Positions 44,685 to 56,600 of a DNA stretch of 64,000 nucleotides are shown piece after piece. Where the stretch lies: the NCBI GenBank assembly GCA_026214975.1, contig CM047807.1, positions 69,791,824 through 69,855,823 of the forward strand, in the 5' to 3' direction. Origin of the DNA: Gentiana macrophylla. Lineage: Eukaryota > Streptophyta > Magnoliopsida > Gentianales > Gentianaceae. A program made the translations under genes and the position numbers. The notes beneath the pieces were generated by a model. It saw only the letters and a list, made by a program, of their open reading frames with translations, searched no databases and was not told the DNA's origin. Each line of letters starts with the position of its first letter. Positions within the stretch are counted from its first letter, which is position 1.

Positions 44685-46746
44685 ACTACCCCCCACTTAG
44701 CTTTTGCTCGCCCTGGAGCAAACAAAGCGACTCTAAAATGTAACATAAAGTCAACATTGTAGTCATACACGGGATCATTATATGCAAAGGGCAAGTGAAA
44801 ACAACCAAGAAAATGCAATTGACTCTAATCCTACCTTATTACAAAAACGGAATGTGAGTGTGTGCATAGCTTCTCATTCATTCATCACAGTTAACCGGTT
44901 CAAATTATAGATGCATGACTTTTGTTGTTACACCATAGGCTTATACTTCATAAACATCTCCACTAATCGAGGTCAAATCAAGGCTAACTAAGGTCGGGTA
45001 GGACTTGCAAGATTGTAACGTTAGGCTTGGGACGGGGCTAAACGAAAGGATAAAAAGAATATCAAAAGAGAAACACGAGTGAGCTTAATAAAAAATTCTT
45101 GAAATTGCCTTATAACTCACCTCCTTAGCTTGATTCGAGCAATCTTTCTCCTTCTTTACTCTAAAATCCAAACATAATTCAATGAGAACTCGTCCACCAA
45201 CACCACTTTGGAAGAATTAATACATAGCCATTTTTCCGGCAAACTTTGACTCAATTTTATTCTTTTTTTCTCTTTTTCTTTTTTTTTTCTTTATAAACCA
45301 AACACCAACACTTTTTCTATCACTTCTCATTTGTTGTACAAAAGATTTACCAACACCACACTTTGATACATAACTTCACCACCCCACACTTGTGCTAGCA
45401 AGTGTGCCCAAAATAAGATTAAAATTCACTCGTAGGGTGCCAAAGAAATGTAGACCACAAATAAAGGCTAAGGGTCGGTATTTATAGGCTCAATCACGAA
45501 TGGCTAATGTTCGGGTGGAGGTCTAACCACCCTACAAAGGCTTAGAGGGGGAATTGTGGATATCATGTACAGGGTTGGCTATTTGGCTCTGGTTGGGTCA
45601 AGGAAATGCCAAGACCGTCATCCCTTAATCTACCAAGATTGAACTTTCTATTTCGCCTCGAAGTTAATGGTATAAGTTCTAGGTAACTGAATAGACTATG
45701 ACAACTATAAGCATCACTAATTACCATAACTCATGATATTGAAGCTATTAAGTGCGTGTGTAATCCATTTTTATAACAAGATCACGACTTAACTCGCATG
45801 CATTTACTCAATTGTAAACCACTTACCTAAGGATATCATGATTCAACATATAACACAACATCAATCCATAAAAAATTTTAAAATACGGCCCAAATTCACA
45901 CGATATAACAAAAACTAAGCCTACAAATCATTCAAGTATATGAAAACATGGCATAAAAATTTATCAACAAAACAAGTGAAGCTAAGTCTCCTTCCCCACT
46001 TAAACGGCTAATCGTCCTCGGTGCGTGAGTGAGAAAGGAAAAACTTAGTTGAACTGCCGGGCAAAGCTCATCCAATGCAATGCAACAACCGCAAACGTAT
46101 CTCCCAGGGTGCCTGTGCTACAATGTAAACACAAAGAATTTTCTCAACGAAAGGCCGAAACCTTAAGTATAGGTAACGCAAACATGGAGATGTATATATA
46201 AAGAAAATATAGGCTATAGCATGCATGTCAAAAACAAGAATCCCGTGACAGCCTCGTGTAAGCACAACCCGAATCCCTAGATCAAAATAGATACAACCAA
46301 AGCAAAGCATGCACGGGACATGGTCCTCGTGCCAAAACATCGAATAGGGATATGAGGGTACGCAATATGTAACGCATAAAATGGATCGCTATAGATGGAA
46401 AAATGACCCCTACGGGTAAAGTACAGAACATCTAAGCATGATAGAAAGGCCACAGAGGCACACTCATCATAGAAAGCATCACACTTGCATACATATCATA
46501 GTCAAGGCATAAATTCATATAAGAGCACATAGGCAGATATTCCTAGATTTCTTTCAATTCCACACTATTTTATTTAGGGTTGGGTTGCCTCCCCCTAAGC
46601 GCCTTTGTTTTACGTCGTTGGCTCGAACATATGGCACTTAAGCAGACTCAAATCACTTTAGACTCAAAACAACTCAAACAGACACTCATCACATATCATG
46701 TAAGCTCATAACAAGTCAACCAAATTCCGTATTCATCAGTTTAAAC
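44685..46746 (-). other. 3' untranslated region of element E
   Basis: No coding motif. Minus strand near 46615-46565 reads GACGTAAAACAAAGGCGC and GGGGGAGGCAACCCAACCC, a clause widely found after the coding region in plant Athila-type elements. Pyrimidine tracts (45240-45295) and CTCCAGGGCGAGCAAAAGC near the LTR match the layout of element D. Confidence 0.65.
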
Positions 46747-48600
46747 ATGCTCATAGATATCCCAAGGGCAATCATAAAAATAGTCGAGCTAGTGAGCGGC
46801 TTACCTCGTGTCACTTGTGCTGCTTTCTCTTGCCATCTCACACTCTCTTTCCTCTCCGGCTTTGGAGATGGCTTTCTTAGACTTCTTATAATCAGGCGGA
46901 TTATCAATCCGCATATTTCCCAGCTTGGGGAGCACCGGTGCAACGGGCGATCCCGATTTATCCTGTGCCTCGATCTTGCCTCGATCGACGACATCTCGTA
47001 AGCGCACCGCATCTTCTTTTGACAATCTTTCTCCTTCCTACACGTCAGTACGCACCACACCACAAGAAAACAAAGATTCTGTACATAAGCATTCATCATT
47101 TATAGCATTTGGACTGTATCCTTGTAAACATTTAAACGCTCTCTCTTGCCCCAACACTAAAAAAAGAAATATCCCCACTCTTAACTCCTATCTCGAAAGG
47201 CCACCGGTGGTCAAAAAGGATGACCTAACAAAACAATGGTCTTGGAGTCGAGGCTCCATGTCAAGAATCACAAAATCCATGGGGAACACAAACTTTCCAA
47301 CTTGCATTAAGACATCTTCCGCTACCCCAAAGGTTTCCTCACCGACCTATCACCATCTCTGTAGGTCATTCCCAGAGTTCCAATTCACCTAACCCTAATT
47401 TTTCATATAAAGCCTTAGGCATCAAGCTCACAGAAGCTCCTAAATCACATAAAAAAAATTCAATTACGGTATTGCCTATGGTGATAGGAATGGTGAAACC
47501 TCCTCTATCTATCATCTTAGGGGGTATCTTACTATCATAAACCGCTGAACACTCCTCCCTCAGCTTAACTATCTTACCCATTTTCTCTCGACTTGTCAAC
47601 ATCCCTTTCAAACATTTAAAATACTCAGGCACACTAGTAATTGCCTCTAACAAGGGGACATTGATCTCTACCTTCATAAGAATGTCGAGGAATCTACTCT
47701 GACTCTCAATAAGGACCGGCTTCTTAGGACCCTTAGGTGGGCAAGGCAACGTATTCTCAACAAAATCAGGAGGGGGAGGGGGCATAAATTTTTTCTTACC
47801 TCGAGTGTTTGGCCTTGTAGGCCCAGATGTAGCTTGTTTTGTCATCACTGGCTTGCTCGGCTCCTCCTTTTTAATGTCCAGCACTATGAAATCCTGCTTC
47901 TCCCTTTCTTCATCTCTTCCGGTTTGAGCTTCCTACTCCCTCTCAGACTTCCATTGCTCACTCTTTCCTTACAATCGCGAGGTCTCTCTTAACATGCCAA
48001 CTAACTCTCTTCGTACCGCTTCTAACTCGGTTTCCATTCTTTCTCTCTCTGCTGCCTCAGCTTCATCCTCCTCATCCAGATATTCTTCTACTACAACTGC
48101 TTTCTTTGGCTGGTCGAATCCCAGCTCTTTACCACTCCTAGTGAATATGGCATTCACTTGCCTCGGATTCTGCTCAGCATCACTCAGACTCTTCTTCAAT
48201 GTATTTGTGATTTGCGCAACTTGAGTCTCTAAATTGCGGATAGCTGAGTGCGTTGCTACCTTCTGTTCAATAGCACTATTATTTAGCTCAGAGATAGTCT
48301 TATCCATCTTTTCCAACAACAACTCAGTTGAGGTCTTCTGGGTACCCGAATTGCTTGATTGGTTATTCTGATGAAGGTGTGCATTCGGGTGTTGATAAGT
48401 CCCAGAATTTTATTTCTGTTTTGATTGCTAGCTTGCTGATTATTGTTTCCTTGCTGCCCTTGATTCTGGTTCCATCCTTGATTGCTCCCCCAACTATGAT
48501 TCTGTCCCTGATTATTTTGGCCCCAGTTATGATTATTCTGTTGTTGATGGCCCTGTTGCTGATTGTTCTGATACATGCCTTGATTGGTATTTAGATAGGC
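46747..48600 (-). pseudogene. Element E gag C-terminus and protease
   Basis: From the right: a Gln/Asn/Gly-rich segment (48576-48400, words like NHNWGQNNQGQN), a coiled gag end (48322-47969) with RNLETQVAQITNTL and VNAIFTRSGKE, a Pro-rich linker, then a frame to 47366 with the retropepsin word FFLCDLGASVSLMP (Asp in DLGAS). Later pieces (SVGARE-like, near 47150) complete the protease. The last part (47025-46801) is basic, ending KSKKAISKAGEERECEMARE. No pol follows. Several stops and frame changes are visible. The N-terminal gag domain is absent at the truncated edge. Confidence 0.78.
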
Positions 48601-48613
48601 ATTCTGATTCTGG

Positions 48614-50127
48614 GGGTTTACAGTCGGGTTGATTGATAACCTATGGCTCTTGGTGGGCTGTATAGGATTCTGATCATAGAGGTTGGTTTGAAAGCCTTAA
48701 CCTTGTGAATGGAGTTTTGGAACTCCAGTTCTGTTCAGCCTATTGTAGAACCACCTGAGTGTCTCAGGCCCAGTGAGAGCAATTGAATCTACACGAAAAA
48801 GACACGAATGAATAGGAAAGTTTAAACTTTCAGTGCAAAGCTGAGTGGTCTAAGGGTGATTCCCTAGCAAGTATAGAGTTAACCAGACCCTGAACTCTCT
48901 CACCACTCGGCCTTGCTAGATTTCGTTAGAAAGCGAAAAAATAGGGGTGATTCCTCGAGAGTTTATTGCCAAAAACGGAGTCTGGATTGAGCGTAAAGGT
49001 CTTGGTTCGAACAAATTGCGTAATTATCGCCAGGGCTTATATCCTTTGTGGATTCAAGAGAACCACTCGGTCATTTAAAGTCACATGTTTTAAAATATGT
49101 GGACTTGACCAAAATATTGATAAGTCTTTCGTAGATCGGATATCAATATTCATAAAGTAGTAGTATTAGTGTTCATGAATGATAACACCGCAACGGTTGG
49201 AAACAACATGAGTGTGCTATCTCAAGTCGGAAATTGACACGCCAAGATTCTCCGATGAGAGAATTGGACTATATTCTAAGAATTTGATTCGGTCAAATTC
49301 ACAAGAATGAGTCATTGGCTATCCCATCCGCCTTATTGGTTAAGATGATCTTGTATATGCAGATGCAACATTCAACGAGAGTAATCCTACCCTACCTCTC
49401 AGGAATGATTCTCTAAATCTTCGGATAAAGAGAAAATGGGATAGAGTCTCTCTTGAATAATGGCAAGTCAGGTTGTCACAAGTCAATAGTAGTCGAATCT
49501 CGAATTCGAGCATTGAATAGCGGTTTAGTACGTCCTCAAGTATCTTTGAAGAATGAGGAATAATGTGCTTGTATAATCGGGTGCAAACTTGAATATGGTT
49601 GACTACACCGATTCTGACTTATAGTTAGATTAAGGATGACCGTTAGGACGATCTCGGGCTCAGTGTTTACTCATTGTGATGGAGCTATAGTCTAGAGAAA
49701 TCCAGCCTCGCCAATTCGACTTTAATTAATCTGATACGTAGCAGCTTTCAGAGCAGCTAGAGTGGGGAAATAGCTTAGGAATTTCCTTCTTGATCTGGGA
49801 GTAATTCCAAGTTTGGTGAGCCGATATCACTTTATTGTGAAAACAGTGAAGAGATAGCTTAGAAGGATCTTCTCAGTCACTAGAGGTCAAAAGCATATTG
49901 AGAGAGTGTACCGCCTGATTAAATGGACAGGTGACGTTTCAATCCTAAAGATTATCTCGAGCCAACAACCTAACTAATTAGTGTACCAAGTCGAGTGCTT
50001 GGAGGGTTCGGCATTGAAGGATATGCCTCATCTGCTTTTAGAGCAAGTGGGAGAGTGTTGTGAATAAGATGAGAAAGGGTGTGCTCTAAAAACAATCGTT
50101 GCTTGTCATTTCGTGCAAGTGGGAGAT
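48614..50127 (+). mobile_element. F-family internal region, 3' tail (copy F1)
   Basis: It matches 56895-58408 along its length, from TTTACAGTC...TTGATTGATAACC to the polypurine-like GTGCAAGTGGGAGAT before an LTR. No open frame of note. The F sequence that should join it to LTR a is missing, replaced by element E. Confidence 0.83.
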
Positions 50128-50916
50128 TGTTAGGTGTAGTGCCCGAAAGACAATTTGTGTAATTGTTTTTGATAATGGATAACATAATTTATCTCACCTT
50201 ATTACTTGCTTTGTGCTTGTAAGTAATACACTGCTACAAACACTAAGTATATCTGTATGTAACCGCTTAACTCAGTGTATGGCATGCACGTGAGGATTGA
50301 GTTAGTGGTGATATACTTAAAATGTTAGTCCGTGGTGAACTTAATCAGAGTTTAGGGTCTCCTGATTAAAACACCAATAATGCGCCCAGAACACCTTAGG
50401 GTGTGATAGTCTTATCCGGACTGTCGATAGAGGGTACCTAAGTGGGGCATTTATATATGATGGTGTTCATATAGGACTGGACCGATTTAATCTGGGTTTC
50501 TCGATATAATTCAGTAATCGAGAAAACTTATTAAATCATTAGATCATCATATATGGATTGACCTTAATCCTGAGGTGATCACAGGGTACTACTTGTCTCG
50601 AGGTAGTGTTTGATGTGTTAGTTAAGGATCACTTTGATGTGTGATCTGAGTCACTTCTCATTGGCACTATTCCTTGATGAGTGAGTAGTTCTGTGTTTCA
50701 CAGACCCGGAATCCATTCCTTCCTGTAGGAAGTAGAGAGATAGTCCCCTTATTTGTTAGCCCTAAGAAAATGATCGATCCCGAGAGTTCTTATTAGACTA
50801 ATTAGTTACTAGTCTGGTATGTGAACTAATTGATCACTACGGTGTTAATGGTAGATAAGGATAAGATATTTTGAGTCGGGTTTATAGAGACTTCCCACTC
50901 AGAATGGAAAGTCTAT

Positions 50917-52725
50917 TGTTAGATGTAATATCGTCGGATCAATCATAGATTGACCCAATTACGCAGCGGAAGTATCGGATCTAGATCTAAACGAAACAAA
51001 GAACATAAATTAAAGATCTAACTACAAGGGGGTTTAGAACCCAACCTTTTTATGGTGCTTAACTCCAAGGACAATAGGTCTCCAAGAACACGTGTATCGA
51101 GAAGCCACAGCCTTCCAACGTGTGTCTCCCAGCAACACTAGGTGGATGGTGTTTCCCGCCGCCGGAGCTCCTTGATATGCTACCGGAATAACCCCGAAGA
51201 TTATCCCAACTCTAAACCCGAACTACTTAGTCGAAATATCAACCTAAGCACTAGTCAATATGGCGTGTAAATATTGTCAAAAGGCTTGGGAGAACTCTCT
51301 TTATATATGAGAGTAATCATTGTCCTCCAAGGATTTAATAATTAAGAGATAATTATTAGATTAATCATTATTCCAAATAAAAGATAAATAAAATGATTAT
51401 CCCAAACAAATTAGGATAAATCACATTATTATCTAATATTCCATTAATTATTAATTAATAAATAAAAGATAAATCACACATTAAATAATTATCCAAGAAA
51501 ACTAATTCCTTGATAATTAGTTAATACAAGATGCGCCCCAACCTTAATTAAATAAGGCCCATGCGCTTTTTTCTACACCTTGGGCCGAGTCCACAAAAAA
51601 TTTCTTTTCCATGTATTTAATTATCTAGTCCAACTAAACAATTAATCCACATATCAAATTAAATAGCCCATTCCACTATTTAATTATAATCGAGGTGAAA
51701 CGACGAGAAAACTAATTTTGCTATTTTGGGAGCTTACGCCAGTGGACCATGGACCCATATTCAAGAGCTACAATAAATCGAACAAAATTATTCATCGACA
51801 AAATAATTATATCCAACCTATTAATTCCGGGATTACACCACCATAAACCCAAATCGAACTCTATCGAATATAGATAACTTACACTCAATTTATGAGTCGA
51901 AAGCGCCCCTAATCGATATAATCATTACACACGGATAAATCCTCCATGGACTGTTCACTTCGATTCGGGATATTTCCGTAAACCCTTCTCGAAACGTATT
52001 ATCCTTATTTACCATTAACCCCTAGTGATCAATTAGTTCATAACTTATATAATATGAACTCGGCCGATCGATCGCTTTTAGGGTTAACAAATAAAAGGAA
52101 TCTATCTGTCTACTTCCCGAGGAAGGAATGGATTCCATATTCGTGATAACACGGACTACTCACTCATTCTAAAATAGAGCCCGACGAAGTGTTGGACCAC
52201 ATACTACGAAGTGATCCTTACTAACACATCAAACTCTACCCAAGTCTAAGAAGTTGTCTCAGTGATCACCTTAGATTGTGATTAATCCATATATGATCAT
52301 CTAGTGATTCGATAAGATTTCTCGATTACGGAATTATATCGAGGACTCAAATCAAATCGGTCCAAATTTCTATATGATTATCATCATATATAAATGCCCC
52401 ATTAAGTACTCCTATTACCGCCATAAACTGGATAAGATCATGTCACACCTAAAGTGTTCTGGGCGTATTATTAGCAAATTAATCTAGAGACCCATACTCA
52501 GATTAATAAACGCTACGGACTAAGTTAATTCTAAGTATATTTCACAAACTCAATCCTCGTGTGTATAGCCATAAACTGAGTTATGTGATTACATAATCAA
52601 TAAACTTACGGTTTTCTGCAATGTATTAATATTGGCAATAAATGCGAATAAATAAGATGAAATAAATTCTATCATTTATTTAAATAAAACAATTACAAAT
52701 TGTCTTTCGGGCATAAAACCTAACA
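50917..52725 (-). mobile_element. Solo LTR G, inverted, related to F
   Basis: 1809 bp inside LTR b, flanked by TCTAT (50912-50916) and TATAT (52726-52730), a 5-bp duplication with one mismatch. Read on the minus strand it starts TGTTAGGTTTTATGCCCGAA and follows F LTRs clause by clause, but diverged, so it is a sister family. TATA between ACTCTC and GAGAGT is at 51294-51314. Confidence 0.88.
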
Positions 52726-53254
52726 TATATGGAGGGTTAGTCCGAATCTAATGATTATATCAATGGACGCTTATTTACTCATAGGATTGAGTGTAATTAT
52801 ATATCTATAACTGGTAGAGTTCAGTTTCGGGTTTATGGTGGCGTAATCCTGGAATTGATAATTTAAGTGTAAATATTATGTTCGATGAATATTTTACTTA
52901 ATTTATAGGAGCTACTGGTTATAGGTCCATGGTCCCCAACGTGGCTCCTATAATACGAGCATTTTCTTGTTATTGGGCCTCAGTGATAATTAATTGGCTG
53001 GGCCAATTAATTGATATGTGAAATATTATTTAATTGGGCCAAATAATATAATACATAGAAAAGACATTTTATGTGGGCCTAAAACCCTAAGGTGTGGCGC
53101 CTCCCTCTCATAAAATGGAAGAATTGTTTTTCTTGTGAAATTAATTATTTACTTGGTAAGTAATTAATTAATAAAAGATAATTGATTGATTGCTTTTATT
53201 GTGATTTTTTTAATTATTTATTTAATTAATTAGAAACTTGGAGGCCAAGGATTT

Positions 53255-53275
53255 ACTCTCCTATATAAAGAGAGT
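53255..53275 (+). promoter_or_regulatory. TATA box in a short palindrome, LTR b
   Basis: ACTCTC-CTATATAAA-GAGAGT. The same layout occurs in G (51314-51294, minus strand) and, with one mismatch in the left arm, in LTR c3 (60595-60615). Confidence 0.75.
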
Positions 53276-53609
53276 TCTTCCAAGACATATGAGAGATGAA
53301 ATTTTTGACATACACACATAAAATAGATAGAAAAACTTGTTTCTTGTCTTGGGTTTCTGGTTGAAGAAAAACTTAGGTTTTTTCTTGATGCATATCAAGG
53401 AGGTTTCAATTCCAAGGATCGGTGTCCACCAACCGCCGTTTGGAGAACATGTTGGAAGATTGTGGCTACTCATCCAACTTTCGGTAAGTAGATCTAAACC
53501 CCCTTGTAGGAAGTTTAGATCCTTTATTTATGATATGTAGTTTATAGATCGTGATCCATCCGCTGCGCAAAGATCTATTTTGTACAGTTCTGAGCTCCTA
53601 CATCCTTCA

Positions 53610-56600
53610 TGTGGTATCGGAGCCAGGTTCCACGATCTATGAATTATATTCATATATAAACGATTTAAAAGGAGTGGAATTACATGTAGATATTTTGTTT
53701 TTAAATATGCATATGTGATTGGTTGTTGTGGTTGAAGAGATGGATTGGGGTTGACACTGTTTACCCGTTAGATCTATTGTAAACTCATATAAATTCGTTA
53801 TATGAGTATAGAAAATTTTGTAATGTAATTTTAAATTTCCTAGAAATAGATTTGTTTTGTTGCTGTTCGGTTTTTCTTCTTTTCCCGTTGATTGAGCCGT
53901 TGAAACGACAATCCCCCCGGTCAGAATAAAGATCAAAAGTTGATAAAAAGTACCACAAAATTGGGTGTCGATCGTAGTCCTTCTCGATATCAAATCGCTG
54001 CAATAAAGTTGTTGCTGTAACAGAAAACCACAGCAGCCATAAAAACCCTAGCTGTGAGTTCGTCAAATTTCTGGAAGAGTTTGGAACGTTGAGACAAATA
54101 TCCGACCATTCCGATTGTCTAACATGGAGTTATGAACAAGCCCTAAAAATTTCAGGTTGATCGGGTTTTGTCTTGATGCCCGATCGGCTCCGGGAAGACA
54201 CTGCGGCGCCGCAGTTATAAACAGATGCAGCAGTTGGCTCGGCGGGTTGCTGGAGAAAATTGGGCCATCGAAACTTGGATCCAACCGTCCATATTGAAGA
54301 AGGAGGAGTGAAGTACTAGTCCACAATATTTTGTGTCTATCAGAGTTCATTTGGATGCCCGATCATCGATGAAACGGATCAGCAGCATATTGTATTAGAA
54401 ACTAGTAAACCCTAGTTAGGGTTTATTTATTTATTTTCTAATAGGTAAGATACGGGGGTGCCAACGGTCCATCTTGATGTTTCTTTTCCGCACTAGTATG
54501 TATGCGTAGAACCGGAAAATTTCCATGACATGCATCATATCATGAATTCCACTCCATATGCATATACATGTAGAAATTAATTCGAGAAATTAGTTAGGCA
54601 CGTATACAACACGCAATTAGTTTTAATTAATTGTATGATATTAATTAGATACGAATTAGGGAAACCGAGGATTCCGGGTTTTGTCAATGTTCATGATTAT
54701 GTGATGGATTCTCGGTCAATCCCACCTTGTGAAAGCATAGGGAGTAAAATCCTGAAACCTCGACGAGATTGCGTTTTTTGTCCGTAGTGTCTACGTGAAA
54801 GATTGATGTTAAGGGATTGAACAATTATGGGCGAATATGGTTAGAAAGTTGTCAATCCATGGATGGGTGGTCAACTGAGCCACGGCTCGATCGACTTAAC
54901 CCTCCACGTGTGGCGTTTGCACGGGGGTCCGGCAAGGCTGAGCTATCCGACGAGTGACTACGGCTCAACGGAACTCCCCTAGCCCTGATCCGTCCGACGG
55001 CCACATATGTTCCAACGGGCCCATGATTTATTGTTCCTTAAAGATAAATCAAGTCCAAAAATAAAATCAATAAACCCACAACTTTTTCAAAAATATTGAG
55101 TAGGAGAGGGGAAGGCGACAGCCGACCCTATGGCCTCTACTGTTGACACAGGCAACGTGAGAGAATGGTGACGCCCTTCTTGCCGGCCTGGGACTAGCCT
55201 CCCTAAGGAAGGCCTTCACCGCTATCAAAATTCAAGGTTTGGTCTCCGAAAGGATAGATTTTGGCTACTCGTCGGGTCACTGACCGACCCTAAGGCGGCA
55301 CACTCGGGGTCTACCTAAAAATCCGAAACAGTAGGTCACACTCATTATGGGTATTTTTGGTAATACATTGGCTGAAAAAGAAAAGTAATCGAGGATTAAG
55401 ATTGGTTGTTCGATTCCATTTAATCATCGAGAGAGTTGATCTCAATATAGTCGTCACCTCTTTGACCTACCCTAAGCGAGGCATCGAGGTGAGACTAAAT
55501 CCTTGGAACGGTAGTAGGATATACTATGCATTAGTTTATAGTTCTTAAAATCAATTAGTAGTGTATAAATTGGATTCATTTTTGTCACTTTTATTTACAA
55601 CAATTTATATATCTACATAGGGTACTAGACTACTAGTGTATGTTTTAAATTGACTAGTAACGACTTCGTTAAAAGTGATAAGTAACTAGAACGTTGTACT
55701 TATTAATCATACATGCGATTAATCTTTCAGAAGAGATATATCTCTTGAGCCTTTAAGACTTAAGTGACGCAAATAAATATGTCACTCCTGTCCTTTGGTG
55801 TTGAGCGAGAGACAACCGTAGTTAGATTAAAAGATGGTTGGGATGGTAAAATTCTTCTAGTGAATTTTTAATTGTGTAGTGACTACACGAGAAATTTTCT
55901 AATAGAAAATTGGAGAATCATAAATTAAAGTGTTTTGCTAGTTAGACGGTATATGGAACCGATAAACTAGTGGGAGCTTTAATCTTATGTTTTTTGTTTT
56001 ACGATTTATTAGAAAATTAGTCCCACTCTGGTAACGCTTTCATTAGACATCCCACAACTCGGAGTAGTGTCTACTCAAACAAAGCGCTAGTTCAAGACTA
56101 TTTCCACTTTAAGGAAAGTCAAGAATGGGAAATCATCTAAACTAAGTTTGAGGCTAAAGTGAAATATTTATTAAAAAGTAGAGGATAAGGAAAGTGATTT
56201 CGATCACTAACCAATGAATCCTTAGCGACTTTCTTAACCGAGTAACTAGACTCGGGAGCTAAGTTCTTTGGAAGAACAAGGAAGCTTTGCATTAACGATT
56301 AGAGTAGACAACGGGCAGTAATTTTAGCTAGAATAGTGGGAGTGGTATGAGGAAATGAACTTTGGATTTGATCCTTGAATATCATGAAAATTTTATTTTT
56401 GTTTTGATTCGTTGGAACAAATGGATTGATTGGTTGTAAAATAACGGTTAACATTATTATGTAAAGCGAGAAGTCTACCTAGAAGATGCTAGTGAATTTA
56501 TGGATAAGGAAAGAATTCGGTTCACACCACTTCCGTAAATGTAGGCATTTAGCACTTAATGCTTGAAGGTAGAATTGGAGATTTTGTGCATACGTTATGA

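Larger units (their letters stand above)
42676..48613 (-). mobile_element. Athila-like element E with gag-protease only, 5' end missing
   Basis: LTR (42676-44684), a 2-kb UTR, then a minus-strand gag C-terminus and protease (46747-48600). There is no RT, RNase H or integrase between protease and UTR. The right edge at about 48613 abuts F internal sequence, so the 5' LTR and gag N-terminus are lost. Position inside F LTR a is clear at the left side only. Confidence 0.7.
50128..53609 (+). repeat. F-family LTR b, with solo LTR G inside
   Basis: TGTTAGGTGTAGTGCCC at the start, CATCCTTCA at the end, two bases before a primer site. Without G the LTR is about 1.67 kb. TATA box CTATATAAA at 53261-53269 sits between ACTCTC and GAGAGT. 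The polypurine tract on its left shows that it is the 3' LTR of F1; the primer site on its right shows that it is the 5' LTR of F2. Confidence 0.9.

Noticed and set aside
46747..48600. Gag-protease considered as the missing part of element D
   Set aside because: It is contiguous with the UTR and LTR of element E without any visible border, and is separated from D by F sequence on the other side.
55357..55548. 63-codon frame in the F2 internal region
   Set aside because: No gag-like motif, no conservation of the frame in F3; treated as chance.
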